64,000 bases of DNA from Lachnoclostridium sp. (lineage in GTDB: Bacteria > Bacillota > Clostridia > Lachnospirales > Lachnospiraceae), in assembly GCA_021770065.1 (NCBI GenBank), contig JAETRR010000017.1, forward strand, positions 1 through 64,000. The letters are read 5' to 3'. A model generated the notes under the pieces. The model was not told where the DNA came from and made no database searches. It saw only the letters and a program-made list of their open reading frames with translations. The position numbers and the translations under genes were made by a program. Positions 15,849-25,406 of the stretch are shown here, piece by piece (position 1 is the first letter of the stretch; the number at the start of each line of letters is the position of its first letter).

Positions 15849-18014
15849 ATGGAAACTTTAAAACAAATACTCATACAGACAGACGACGAATATCTCACAG
15901 GACTGTGCAACAAAGGAACAGTAAAACGTGCATATAAGGATTTAGAGCAGGAATCCCCCACAGTCGTCTGGAGCGAAACCGGGGCGGAAGTAACCTTAAA
16001 GGAAGCAGTGTGCAGAATCTGTCTGCCCCTTGGGGAGAGCACCTGCACCTGCCCGTCTAGAAGCATCTGCCGTCACCTTATCGCGGCAATCTTATATCTG
16101 AAGCGCAGCCAGACAGCCGCGGCAGTTCCGGATCCCCAAGAGGAAAAAAACACACCCAAGACACCGACTGCATCAGACCCCCCGGAAGAAACAGCTGAAA
16201 CCCAGCCGGAAAAAGAAGCATTAACCCAGGCTCTGGAGCAGGAACTCATCGCGTATCCGCTGCAGAAGCTGAAACGCGCCTGCGGCAGTAAGCGGTACGG
16301 TGAGCTGCTTTACTATCTAAAGGCAGGGGAACAGCCTCAGTTTCAGGAGGGAACCGTGATCACCGTCAAAGTTCCCTGGGAAGCGGACACGGTAAAACTC
16401 TTGAGTCCTCTGGAATATTCCACCTGTTCCTGCAAAAGCAAAGAGCTCTGTCCGCACAAGGCCCAGGCAGTACTGCTCTATCAGCTTCACAAAAAAGCCG
16501 TCTCCTTAGATCAGCTTGAGCGGCTCTTAGAGAACAGAGACGAATGGGACTTTAAAGAGCTTGACCGGGCAGCATGCTCTATCCGGGAAGGAATCCGCCT
16601 GCAGTTAATGACCGGCCTCTCCCGTTTGTCACCAGAAGCGGCGGAAAGCATGGAGCGTCTGGCAGTGATAAGCCACGGAGCAGGACTGCCGGCCTTTGAA
16701 ACCAGACTTAGAAAAACAGCCTCCGAGTACCGGCTGTATTTTGAGCGTGCGGCAGCCTTTCGGACGGAAGAACTTCTGGAGCAGCTGTTAACCCTGTACC
16801 AAAAAGCCGGAGAACTGAGAGAAACCAGAGAACCGGAGCGCCCGCGTGAACTGGCTGGAAGCTTTCGGGAGGCCTACCGTCCGGTTCCCCGGCTTCATCT
16901 GATAGCCGTGGGAAGCCGGAGTTTCCACAGCAAAACAGGCTACGAAGGGGAGATCTATTATTTTCTGGAGCCGGAAAAAGGCATATTCTATAATTGGACC
17001 GATGCCCGTCCGGTTTTTTACGAAGGCGTGCGCAGACGGCCGTCAGGCCAGGCAGAACAGGCCCAGGCTCCGTGGGGCCTTAATTGCAGCAGAGAACAGA
17101 TGATGGAACTGGAATTTTACCTGGATCGCGCAAAAGCAGCCAGGGACGGCCGTCTGTCCGTGAGCCGGGAGACAAAAAGCGAGGCAGCAGGCGTCAGGAA
17201 CTTTCAAAGAGAGGAGATTCGGCGGACCGTTTTCTGGGACTACAAACAGCTTCTTTTTGCCCATTTTGGAGAAGGGGAACAAAAAGACGGAGGAGAACGC
17301 CTTGCCCTGGTGGGAGCCCTGAAGTGCCGGGAGGCCGGCTTTGACACAGTGCATCAGCGTTTTTCCATGGAGATACTGGACAAAAAAGGCCGGAAAATTT
17401 CCGTAGCAGTGACCTACTCCAAGGAAGAGAAACTGACTATCCAGGTATTGGAGCGCTTAAGCGGGCGGCTGAAAAAAGAAAAAGATCAGACCCTGATTTT
17501 CTTCGGCATCCCCTATCTGGAGCAGGGAAAACTATGCCTGTATCCCATAGAAGTCTTTGGAAGAGAACGTTTTTTCCAAAACCAGGAGGAACTGGAAGAG
17601 CATCTTAAAGAACAGAAGCCGGAAGACAAATCCTTCAACGGCAGTCCGTTGTCCGCGGCCTTAGCCCTTAACAGAGAAACCATACAGGGAATGGAAAGCT
17701 TCTTGGGAGAAATCAGAGAGGCTCTTACAGATCTTTTTCAGAGCGGCTTAAATTCTTTCCAGGAAGAAACCCTCGGTAACCTCGTCCGCCTGGCAAAAGA
17801 AAGCGGCATCCTCGGCCTTCACAGTGCAGAAGAAACCCTTACATACCTTGCAGAAACCCTGGCAAAAAAGCGCCACCAGACAGACCAGACAGAATCCGCC
17901 CCAGAGCCGGTACTAAAAACCTGGATACGCCTCATGTCCTATACAAAACTCTGCCAGGAAAAAACATCCCTGGATCGTGCACTGTTAGAGATGGAAGAAA
18001 TCCACAGAACCTAA
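15849..18014 (+). CDS. SWIM zinc-finger protein with two SWIM motifs (YehQ-like)
   Basis: A 721-residue cytoplasmic protein. Two SWIM zinc motifs of the form C-x-C-x5-C-x-H are visible: Cys66, Cys68, Cys74, His76 and Cys193, Cys195, Cys201, His203. The rest is helical with no recognised catalytic motif. SWIM domains bind DNA or protein. I prefer the ATG at 15849, with GGAGG five bases before it, over the in-frame ATG at 15837. In E. coli the equivalent YehQ gene follows the VWA gene directly; here a 4.2 kb AT-rich island lies between. It is followed after 25 bases by the DUF4132 gene. Confidence 0.85.
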   Translation: METLKQILIQTDDEYLTGLCNKGTVKRAYKDLEQESPTVVWSETGAEVTLKEAVCRICLPLGESTCTCPSRSICRHLIAAILYLKRSQTAAAVPDPQEEKNTPKTPTASDPPEETAETQPEKEALTQALEQELIAYPLQKLKRACGSKRYGELLYYLKAGEQPQFQEGTVITVKVPWEADTVKLLSPLEYSTCSCKSKELCPHKAQAVLLYQLHKKAVSLDQLERLLENRDEWDFKELDRAACSIREGIRLQLMTGLSRLSPEAAESMERLAVISHGAGLPAFETRLRKTASEYRLYFERAAAFRTEELLEQLLTLYQKAGELRETREPERPRELAGSFREAYRPVPRLHLIAVGSRSFHSKTGYEGEIYYFLEPEKGIFYNWTDARPVFYEGVRRRPSGQAEQAQAPWGLNCSREQMMELEFYLDRAKAARDGRLSVSRETKSEAAGVRNFQREEIRRTVFWDYKQLLFAHFGEGEQKDGGERLALVGALKCREAGFDTVHQRFSMEILDKKGRKISVAVTYSKEEKLTIQVLERLSGRLKKEKDQTLIFFGIPYLEQGKLCLYPIEVFGRERFFQNQEELEEHLKEQKPEDKSFNGSPLSAALALNRETIQGMESFLGEIREALTDLFQSGLNSFQEETLGNLVRLAKESGILGLHSAEETLTYLAETLAKKRHQTDQTESAPEPVLKTWIRLMSYTKLCQEKTSLDRALLEMEEIHRT

Positions 18015-18039
18015 AAATTTTAACTGGAAGGAGAAGACC

Positions 18040-21000
18040 ATGAACCTAAGTGAAGAAAGAAACCGCCAAAAACAAACGGACACCCTGGACGCCCTGAAAC
18101 TGTCCGAAAAAAACCGGCAGCTTGCAGAAGAATATCTGGACATAAGCGGACCGGAAAAACCAGAACTGCTAAGCAAGACAGAACACCAGGATTTTTCCGC
18201 CCTCACCTCCGACAAGCACCAGAAAAGCATCGATTACGTAGAGCATCTAAAAAAGCGCGGCAAAAAAGAAGAGCTCAGGCGCTATGTCCGTTTCCAGACA
18301 TCCGTGGGAGGTTCCACGGCCTACTATCTCTTCAACCGCTACGGCTGGAACCTGGACTCCGTAAAAGAATACCTGACCCCGGAGCAGGAAACGGCCATGT
18401 ATGCGGAGGGCATTGTCTGGAACATATACTCCCTCAACTACATACGGATGAAACCTCTGCTGGAACAGGGCAGAAAAGATCCGGAGCTCTTAAGAAGAGC
18501 CATAGATCTCTGCTATCACCGCTATGACAATGCCAAAGTCCTGCTGGCCGGCATCTATCTGAACTGCAGAAAACCAGAAGCAAAAAAATCCGGAGGAATC
18601 CTGGGTCTTTTTGCCAGAAATGCATCCGCAGGCGATGAAGCCCTCTCCCGTATAGTGAAATTTCTGGAAAACAGCATCATAGACAGTCTGCCCGAAATGT
18701 TTATCAAGCATGACCTTGGAAAAAGCCAGATTGAAGAAATACAGGCCTATGTGCGGAACCACCCCGTGGATCAGCCGTTCCCCGTATCTCTGCAAAAGCT
18801 GTTAAACGGCCGCAGCTACACGGAATATATGGTTTACCTCCTTTCGGGAGCAGCATTTCTTGCCATAGAGCATTCCCCATGCTTTACCGCCTTCCTGCAG
18901 ACAGCAGGCATCCCGACCCTTAATACGGTTCTCAAAGCGGGCAGAGAAATGACAGGAATTGCGAACGACAAAGACTCCTGGTTCCACAAGCATCTGGAAC
19001 AGCTCGAGGGCCTGCTTCCCGTGAAGCCTGATGCACTCATCCGCTGGTACGCGGCAAACGGCGAGGAACAGGGCATGGCCCGTATGGCAGTCCGCTTCCC
19101 GGAGGCAGTCCGCTATGCTGCGGACCACGCAGCCACAACCGATGAATATCACCGTATTCTGGATTATATCAAAAAGGCAAATCCGGGTCTGTACCAGGAA
19201 CTTCAGACGAAAAATGCAGACAAATATCAGTTCCAGCTTGCAGTAGAACTGACGGCAAATATCACTGCCGGACAGGCGGAGGCCAAAGCATATCTTCTGG
19301 GGGAAGCCTCCATTGACACCCTCTACCCCTTTGTAAACAGCTGGCGGGGCAGTCAGAGCTACTACTATCAGCGCTTCCAGAAATTACAGAGTCTGCGAAA
19401 AAATAAGGGCCGTCTCTTCCGCAGAGGTGTAATTCTGGAGGCCCTCCGCATGCAGGGAAGCTATTTTACAGGCTATTATCTCCATTCAATCCGCGGCAGC
19501 AAAACCAATGCAAAGCAGTTCCGGGAGGAGATGGAAGAGCTCATAGAGCTTTTTGAAAAGGAAGCCCTTCCCATCCGATACCAGGCCGATGCCATAGAGG
19601 GCATTTACAACTCCTGCTACCAGGAAAAGGACAAAAATCTGGTTCTTGATACGGCCGCTCAGATATTATCTGCCCGGTGGAAGGAGCGTGCCCAGGAACT
19701 TCGGGACGCCGCAAAGGACAGTACCTCCGTCGGACGCTGTATCTGCATCTGCGCTCTGGATACTTACTGGCAGGAGGAAAAAGAAGCGATACTGTCCTCC
19801 GCCCTCGACAGCTCCAAGCAGGTCCGGGAGCAGCTCGTGACCATCTGTACCGCCCACAGGGAGTGGGAGCCGGAAATGCTGACAATGATAACTTCCAAAA
19901 AATCACAGGAGCGGGAACTTGCCATCCGGGTTTTGAAATTCTGGGATACAGAAGCTTACCGGGAAACTTTTGCAAAAGCACTGGAGACAGAAAAAAGCAA
20001 AAAGCTGAAAGAACTTCTTTCCGACTGCCTGGGGATCAGACCGGAAACACAGGCGGAAGGCAAAGGTCCCGGAACCACTGCAGATCTGGTAAAAGAGATC
20101 TTGAAGGGCGGCAAAAAACGTAAAACGGCCTGGGCCTATGAGACCCCGTTTCCGGTTGTACATAAAAAAGACGGAAGCCCAGCAGAGGAGGAATACCTCC
20201 AGGCCATACTCACAGCCTACGCAGACCGCTCCATACCCGGTTTAAGCCCCGAAGCCGTAACTCTGGCAGCCGAGCTGGAACCGTCCGAGCTTGGAGCTTA
20301 TGCAGCAGAGCTCTTTAGCAAATGGCTGGAATCCGGTGCCGAAGCCAAGAAAAAATGGGTGCTCTACGCTGCCTCAGTCCACGGCGGAACAGGAATCGTA
20401 GATATATTCCGTCATCAGATCCAGGAATGGCCCCAGCATTCCAGAGGGGCGCTGGCCGCAGAAGCCGTAAAAGCACTGGCCCTGAACGGAAGCTCTGAAG
20501 CCCTTTTGTATGTAGATCAGATATCCCGGAAATTCAAATTCCGCCAGGTAAAGACAGCCGCCGGAGAGGCCCTGGAATACGCAGCCTCCGAAATGGGAAT
20601 CACAAGGGCAGAGCTGGAAGACCGGATAGTCCCCAACCTGGGCTTTGACGAAAGTCTGAAACGGACCTTCGACTACGGAACACGCACCTTTAATGTCTAT
20701 CTGACCCCGGCCCTGGAGCTTGAGATATACGACGAGTCCGACAAAAAAGTAAAAACCCTTCCGTCCCCCGGAAAACGTGACGACGAAGAAAAAGCCGCAG
20801 CCGCCTATGCGGAATTCAAGCAGATGAAAAAACAGATGAAAACCGTAATTACCAATCAGAAAATGCGTCTGGAGCAGGCGCTGACCGCAGAACGTCTCTG
20901 GACCGCAGCCGCCTGGGAAGAGCTGTTCGTCAAAAATCCGGTTATGCATCAGTTTGCCATCGGCCTTATCTGGGGCACCTACGAAAACGGCGCCTTAAAA

Positions 21001-21606
21001 GAGACCTTCCGCTATATGGAGGACGGCAGTTTCAACACAAAAGACGAAGAAGAATTTGAGCTTCCCGAAGAGGCGCAGATTGGTCTTGTACATCCCATCG
21101 AACTGTCGGAGGAAGACCTGGCAGCCTGGAAAGAACAGCTGTCCGACTACGAGATCATTCAGCCCATAGAACAGCTGGAGCGTGCCGTTTACCGAATCAC
21201 AGAGGAAGAAACCGGAACAGCCGAACTGACCCGTTTCGGCGGAAAGCTCCTGAACGGCCTGTCCCTGTCCGGAAAGCTCCAGGGAATGGGCTGGTACCGC
21301 GGTTCTGTCCAGGACGCCGGTGTCTACAGTACCTTCTACCGCGAGGACGGTGATATAGGCGTGGAACTCGAGTTTTCCGGCAGCTACGTGGGCGACGAAA
21401 ACGACGAAGTGACCGTATACGGCGCCGCCTTCTATCGTGCAGGCACAGTCAGACGGGGAAGCTATGTATACGACACCATCAAAAAAGAAAACCAATACAG
21501 GCTTGAAGAGGTAAGCCCACGCTATTTCAGCGAGATAATACTGCAGTTGACCAAAGCCGTCGCTTCCAGCCAGGAGCAGCTGCCCTACCCGGCCTGCAGA
21601 CATTGA
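18040..21606 (+). CDS. DUF4132 giant protein (MolR/YehI-like)
   Basis: A cytoplasmic protein of 1188 residues, close to the length of E. coli YehI. The first 850 residues are mainly helical and repeat-like. The DUF4132 region lies in about the last 350, with RIVPNLGFDESLKRTFDYG and LARGL-like helices replaced here by LTAERLWTAAAWEELFVKNP and MHQFAIGLIWGTYENG. GAAGGAGAAGACC precedes the ATG. It closes the MoxR/DUF5682/VWA/SWIM operon. The old name MolR (molybdate regulator) rests on weak evidence; the function of the family is not established. Confidence 0.85.
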   Translation: MNLSEERNRQKQTDTLDALKLSEKNRQLAEEYLDISGPEKPELLSKTEHQDFSALTSDKHQKSIDYVEHLKKRGKKEELRRYVRFQTSVGGSTAYYLFNRYGWNLDSVKEYLTPEQETAMYAEGIVWNIYSLNYIRMKPLLEQGRKDPELLRRAIDLCYHRYDNAKVLLAGIYLNCRKPEAKKSGGILGLFARNASAGDEALSRIVKFLENSIIDSLPEMFIKHDLGKSQIEEIQAYVRNHPVDQPFPVSLQKLLNGRSYTEYMVYLLSGAAFLAIEHSPCFTAFLQTAGIPTLNTVLKAGREMTGIANDKDSWFHKHLEQLEGLLPVKPDALIRWYAANGEEQGMARMAVRFPEAVRYAADHAATTDEYHRILDYIKKANPGLYQELQTKNADKYQFQLAVELTANITAGQAEAKAYLLGEASIDTLYPFVNSWRGSQSYYYQRFQKLQSLRKNKGRLFRRGVILEALRMQGSYFTGYYLHSIRGSKTNAKQFREEMEELIELFEKEALPIRYQADAIEGIYNSCYQEKDKNLVLDTAAQILSARWKERAQELRDAAKDSTSVGRCICICALDTYWQEEKEAILSSALDSSKQVREQLVTICTAHREWEPEMLTMITSKKSQERELAIRVLKFWDTEAYRETFAKALETEKSKKLKELLSDCLGIRPETQAEGKGPGTTADLVKEILKGGKKRKTAWAYETPFPVVHKKDGSPAEEEYLQAILTAYADRSIPGLSPEAVTLAAELEPSELGAYAAELFSKWLESGAEAKKKWVLYAASVHGGTGIVDIFRHQIQEWPQHSRGALAAEAVKALALNGSSEALLYVDQISRKFKFRQVKTAAGEALEYAASEMGITRAELEDRIVPNLGFDESLKRTFDYGTRTFNVYLTPALELEIYDESDKKVKTLPSPGKRDDEEKAAAAYAEFKQMKKQMKTVITNQKMRLEQALTAERLWTAAAWEELFVKNPVMHQFAIGLIWGTYENGALKETFRYMEDGSFNTKDEEEFELPEEAQIGLVHPIELSEEDLAAWKEQLSDYEIIQPIEQLERAVYRITEEETGTAELTRFGGKLLNGLSLSGKLQGMGWYRGSVQDAGVYSTFYREDGDIGVELEFSGSYVGDENDEVTVYGAAFYRAGTVRRGSYVYDTIKKENQYRLEEVSPRYFSEIILQLTKAVASSQEQLPYPACRH

Positions 21607-21611
21607 ATTAT

Positions 21612-21633
21612 TGTTCACTCTGTGACCGGCAGC
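21612..21633 (-). repeat. Copy of a short dispersed hairpin sequence, degenerate
   Basis: On the minus strand this reads GGTCACAGAGTGAACAA, one base different from GGTCACGGAGTGAACA found at 26993 and 62576. Unlike those copies it lacks the outer GTTACTG/CAGTAAC arms. Confidence 0.45.
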
Positions 21634-21719
21634 GGCATTAAAACAAACCACAAAAGACACTTGAACATTTTGCCAATCTATGTTAAACTAAACCTTGTTT
21701 GGCCATAGGAGGTGTAATA

Positions 21720-21956
21720 ATGGGCATTTTAAGAATTATTCTGACAATTATATTTGTTCTGGTAAGTCTGGCTTTGACGGGAATTGTATTGGCCCAGGAA
21801 GGAAAATCAGCAGGACTGGGAGCCATAGCAGGCAGTAATTCCTTCTGGGAGCAGAATAAGAGCCGTTCCAAGGAAGGAAAGCTTGTGCTGATTACAAAGA
21901 TACTGGCTGCGGCCTTCATTGTACTGGCGCTGCTGCTGAATATGAGTTTTATCTAA
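21720..21956 (+). CDS. secG: Preprotein translocase subunit SecG
   Basis: A 78-residue membrane protein with two transmembrane helices (about residues 4-24 and 57-75) and a loop containing GLGAIAGSNSFWEQNKSRS, the conserved SecG loop. SecG assists SecYE in protein export. The ATG at 21720 has TAGGAGG eight bases upstream; the in-frame upstream ATG at 21699 lacks a ribosome site. Its position before rnr and smpB is the standard Firmicutes order. Confidence 0.95.
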   Translation: MGILRIILTIIFVLVSLALTGIVLAQEGKSAGLGAIAGSNSFWEQNKSRSKEGKLVLITKILAAAFIVLALLLNMSFI

Positions 21957-21966
21957 AGAAGACAGA

Positions 21967-22005
21967 TAAAAAAGCACTTCCGGACATAGCCGAGAGTGCT
22001 TTTTC
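21967..22005 (+). terminator. Terminator after secG
   Basis: AAAAAAGCACT pairs with AGTGCTTTTT around a 16-base interior and is followed by TTTTC. It lies 12 bases after the secG stop and suggests that rnr has its own promoter. Confidence 0.75.
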
Positions 22006-22162
22006 TCTTACAGGAAAGTTTTAGAGAATTTTAGACAATAAGCATTCCGCACAGGATTCTTTGACCCTCGCGGGAAAGTTTTGAATTTCCTTAATAAGAC
22101 AGAAACTCTTGAGGCAGTATAATGATAGCGAAGATAGAAAGAATCATTTTGATGGAGTGTAT

Positions 22163-24292
22163 ATGGAGAATAAAAGCTTAGAAGAAAAAAAGAAAATAAT
22201 ATATGAGTTTATCTGTGATGACCGCTATGTCCCCATGAAGCAGAAAGAACTGGCTGTTCTTCTGCAGGTGGAAAGAGAACGGAGAGGGGAGCTTGCACAG
22301 GCTTTGGAGGAGCTGACGGCGGAAGGAAAGCTGCAGCTCTCCAAGAGAGGGCGCTATTCCAGGGCAGAGGAAAAAACGGTCACAGGAGTTTTTACCAGCC
22401 ATGCCAAAGGATATGGTTTTGTGTCAGTGGAGGGCCGGGAAGAAGATATATTCATTGGGGAGAACGACACAAAGGGCGCCTTTCTGGGAGATACGGTGCA
22501 GGTAGCCTTAAAAGGGCAGCCGGGAGGAAAGCGGCAGGAGGGCGTGGTAATTCAGGTGCTCTCCCACAGCATTACCGAGGTGGTAGGGACCTTTGAAAAA
22601 AGCAAAAGCTTTGGATTTGTGGTTCCGGACAACCAGCGGATAACGCGTGATATTTTTATTCCCCTGGAACATACAAGAGGGGCAGTGAACGGCCATAAGG
22701 TTGTAGCAGAGCTGACGGACTACGGAGCCGGACGAAAAAGTCCGGAAGGCCGGGTAATAGAGATTCTGGGACACAGCAATGATCCGGGAACAGATATCCT
22801 GTCCATTGTGAGGGCCTACCAGATTCCCATGGAATTTCCGGAGAGAGTGTTAAACCAGGCAGAGCGGAATGCGAAACCGGTGTCAGAGGCGGACATGCGA
22901 GGCCGCATGGATCTGAGGGAGGAGGTCTGCGTCACCATAGACGGCGAAGACGCCAAGGATCTGGATGATGCGGTTTCCGTCCGGAAGGAAGGAGAAAATT
23001 ATATCTTAAGCGTGCATATTGCGGATGTAGCCAATTATGTGCAGGAAAACAGCGCTCTGGACAGGGAGGCATTTGAGAGAGGAACCAGTGTGTATCTGGC
23101 GGACCGGGTGATTCCCATGCTGCCCCGCAGCCTTTCCAATGGTATCTGCTCTCTGAACGAAGGGGAGGACAGGCTGGCATTAAGCTGTATTATGACTGTA
23201 AATCCAAAGGGAAAAATCATCGATCACATCATAGCGGAGACTGTGATCCGGGTAAATAAACGCATGACTTATACCAGTGTGAAGAGGATTCTGGAGGATC
23301 GGGACGAGGAAGAATGCCGGAAATATGAAGAACTTGTTCCTATGTTTGAGGAAATGAGGGATCTGGCCGGACTTCTTCGCAGACGGAGGAGAAAACGGGG
23401 TTCCATTGACTTTGATTTTCCGGAGACAAAGATTCTTCTGGATGAGACAGGAACACCTGTTGAGATACTCCCTTATGACAGGAATACGGCTGCACGGATC
23501 ATTGAGGATTTTATGCTTGCGGCCAATGAGACGGTGGCTGCTGACTATTACTGGCAGGCGCAGCCCTTTGTATACCGGGTTCACGATAAGCCGGATATCA
23601 AACGCCTTCACAAGCTGGCGCTTTTTGTCCGGAACTTTGGATATTCCCTTCATACAGGAGGGGATGAGGTGCATCCGGGAGAAATTCAGAAGCTTCTTGA
23701 CCGTCTGGAGGGAACGCCGGAGGAGGCGATGCTGAGCCGGCTGACACTCCGGGCCATGCAGAAGGCCAGGTATTCCACGGACTGTACGGGACATTTCGGG
23801 CTGGCGGCAGAACAGTACTGTCATTTTACTTCGCCTATCCGCAGATATCCGGATCTGCAGATTCACCGGATCATCAAGGAGAATCTTAAGGGGCGTCTGA
23901 CTGCCGGCAGAGTGGAGCATTATGAGGCTGTTCTGCCTGAGACAGCGAAGCATGCCAGCGAGACGGAGCGGCGTGCCGATGAGGCGGAACGGGAGACGGA
24001 GAAGCTTAAGAAAGTGGAATTTATGGAGCAGCATATCGGGGAGAGCTTTGAAGGAGTGATCTCAGGGATTACACAGTATGGGCTGTATGTGGAGCTGGCC
24101 AATACGGTGGAGGGACTGGTTCATGTGAATTCTCTGGAGGATGACTATTATGAGTATGATGATAATGCATACGAATTAAGGGGGCAGCATACAGGCATTA
24201 CTTACCGGCTGGGGCAGAGGGTGAAGATCCGGGTAAAGGGAACGGACAGGCTTTTAAGAACGATCGATTTTACTTTGACGGACGAAGTTTAA
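22163..24292 (+). CDS. rnr: Ribonuclease R
   Basis: A 3'-5' exoribonuclease of 709 residues that degrades structured RNA and helps clear tmRNA-tagged messages. In order: an N-terminal winged-helix domain (residues 1-65), two cold-shock-like domains (TGVFTSHAKGYGFVSV near 72 and VVGTFEKSKSFGFVVPDN near 145), the RNB domain with the catalytic acidic cluster DGEDAKDLDDAVSV near 258, and a C-terminal S1 domain (GVISGITQYGLYVELANT near 630). I use the ATG at 22163; the longer frame begins at a TTG without a ribosome site. It lies upstream of smpB, its usual partner. Confidence 0.95.
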   Translation: MENKSLEEKKKIIYEFICDDRYVPMKQKELAVLLQVERERRGELAQALEELTAEGKLQLSKRGRYSRAEEKTVTGVFTSHAKGYGFVSVEGREEDIFIGENDTKGAFLGDTVQVALKGQPGGKRQEGVVIQVLSHSITEVVGTFEKSKSFGFVVPDNQRITRDIFIPLEHTRGAVNGHKVVAELTDYGAGRKSPEGRVIEILGHSNDPGTDILSIVRAYQIPMEFPERVLNQAERNAKPVSEADMRGRMDLREEVCVTIDGEDAKDLDDAVSVRKEGENYILSVHIADVANYVQENSALDREAFERGTSVYLADRVIPMLPRSLSNGICSLNEGEDRLALSCIMTVNPKGKIIDHIIAETVIRVNKRMTYTSVKRILEDRDEEECRKYEELVPMFEEMRDLAGLLRRRRRKRGSIDFDFPETKILLDETGTPVEILPYDRNTAARIIEDFMLAANETVAADYYWQAQPFVYRVHDKPDIKRLHKLALFVRNFGYSLHTGGDEVHPGEIQKLLDRLEGTPEEAMLSRLTLRAMQKARYSTDCTGHFGLAAEQYCHFTSPIRRYPDLQIHRIIKENLKGRLTAGRVEHYEAVLPETAKHASETERRADEAERETEKLKKVEFMEQHIGESFEGVISGITQYGLYVELANTVEGLVHVNSLEDDYYEYDDNAYELRGQHTGITYRLGQRVKIRVKGTDRLLRTIDFTLTDEV

Positions 24293-24400
24293 CGGACGTA
24301 GTCCGCCGGCCCTGAAAGGGCATACATTAATGGGGATACCCGTACTTTGCCGGATGAGGTTCTGGAGCTGTGGTGAGGATGATAAGGAGAATAAAGGATT

Positions 24401-24868
24401 ATGAGTAAAGATGCGGTAAAACTGATTGCGAATAATAAGAAGGCTTATCACGATTATTTTATTGACGAGACTTATGAGGCCGGAATTTCTCTGGCCGGGA
24501 CAGAGGTTAAGTCTATCCGGATGGGGAAGTGCAGTGTGAAGGAGTCCTTTATTAAGATGGAGAAGGGGGAGCTCTTTATCTATGGGATGCATATCAGCCC
24601 CTACGAGAAAGGAAATATTTTTAATAAGGATCCTTTAAGGGTGAGGAAGCTCTTGATGCATCGGTATGAGATTAATAAGATTGGGGGGAAGGTGACTGAG
24701 AAGGGGTATACGCTGGTGCCTCTTAAGGTTTACCTGAAGGGGAGTCTTGTTAAGGTGGAGATTGGACTGGCACGAGGGAAGAAGCTTTATGATAAGAGGC
24801 AGGATATTGCTAAGAAGGATCAGAGACGGGAGGCGGAGAAGGAGTTTAAGGTGAAGAATCTTTATTGA
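24401..24868 (+). CDS. smpB: SsrA-binding protein SmpB
   Basis: A 155-residue protein that delivers tmRNA to stalled ribosomes. The conserved N-terminal [19 protein letters not shown] and [11 protein letters not shown] segments, the middle HISPYEKGN and the basic C-terminal tail ([18 protein letters not shown]) are all present. AAGGAGAATAAAGG precedes the ATG. In many Firmicutes ssrA follows directly; here the next 500 bases hold a large palindrome instead, and I found no tmRNA. Confidence 0.96.
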   Translation: MSKDAVKLIANNKKAYHDYFIDETYEAGISLAGTEVKSIRMGKCSVKESFIKMEKGELFIYGMHISPYEKGNIFNKDPLRVRKLLMHRYEINKIGGKVTEKGYTLVPLKVYLKGSLVKVEIGLARGKKLYDKRQDIAKKDQRREAEKEFKVKNLY

Positions 24869-24876
24869 GGGTGGAC

Positions 24877-25090
24877 GGGACAGCCGAAAAATATGGCCGC
24901 CGGCTTTTCCATATCCGTGTTCGGACGATTCACGTACAGACTGTCTGCTCTGTACGGACACTGCCTTGGGACTTACTTCAATATAATTGTAAATTCCTGT
25001 GGCATTGTCCGTCCATATCAGACAGTCTGTGCGTGAATAGCCGGACACTGGATATCGGAAAAGCCGGCGGCCATATTTTTCGGCTGTCCC
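24877..25090. repeat. 214 bp near-perfect palindrome (MITE-like or structured RNA)
   Basis: The outer 34 bases (24877-24910, starting GGGACAGCCGAAAAATATGG) are exactly complementary to 25057-25090. Pairing continues inward with few mismatches through CAGACTGTCTG/CAGACAGTCTG and ACGGACA/TGTCCGT, leaving a loop of about 35 AT-rich bases around 24966-25000. Each arm is about 88 bases. There is no long ORF of credible composition inside and no clear target-site duplication at the ends. The rest of the 24869-25406 gap holds only the metV promoter. Confidence 0.85.
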
Positions 25091-25254
25091 TGGCTATGGG
25101 AGAGTGGCGGTGTTTTGTTATCGTTGGCTGCTGGGATGGGTGGATTTTTGAAGTTTCGGACGGCGGCCGGCTATAATGGATGTTATAAAATGTTATAAAG
25201 GTGTTAAATGTGATATATTTTGTTAAAAAATTGTTATTTTCGTTGATTTTCTAC

Positions 25255-25282
25255 TTGATTTCTTATCAGAAAGTATTACAAT
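25255..25282 (+). promoter_or_regulatory. Likely promoter of metV-metF
   Basis: TTGATT at 25255-25260 and TACAAT at 25277-25282 with a 16-base spacer, in an AT-rich stretch. It leaves a leader of about 115 bases before metV with no riboswitch that I recognise. Confidence 0.5.
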
Positions 25283-25406
25283 AGAAAGGGAAAGGACAGC
25301 TCTTTGCCGGCTTGCCGTTTTTGGGGCGGTTCGGTTAATCGGACTGCTGCCTGTGTCTGTCAGCGAGGGATGCCTGTATCAGAAAGGGATATAAGGAGAG
25401 AATACC

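Noticed and set aside
10448-22075. Shared 14-base string TTTGACCCTCGCGG near 10449 and 22060
   Set aside because: Too short, one copy overlaps coding sequence, and no structure or context links them.
24865-25176. Open frame across the 214 bp palindrome
   Set aside because: Its translation mirrors the palindrome and shows no protein-like features.
24869-25406. tmRNA (ssrA) expected after smpB
   Set aside because: I found no alanine-tRNA-like ends or tag-encoding region; ssrA must lie elsewhere.
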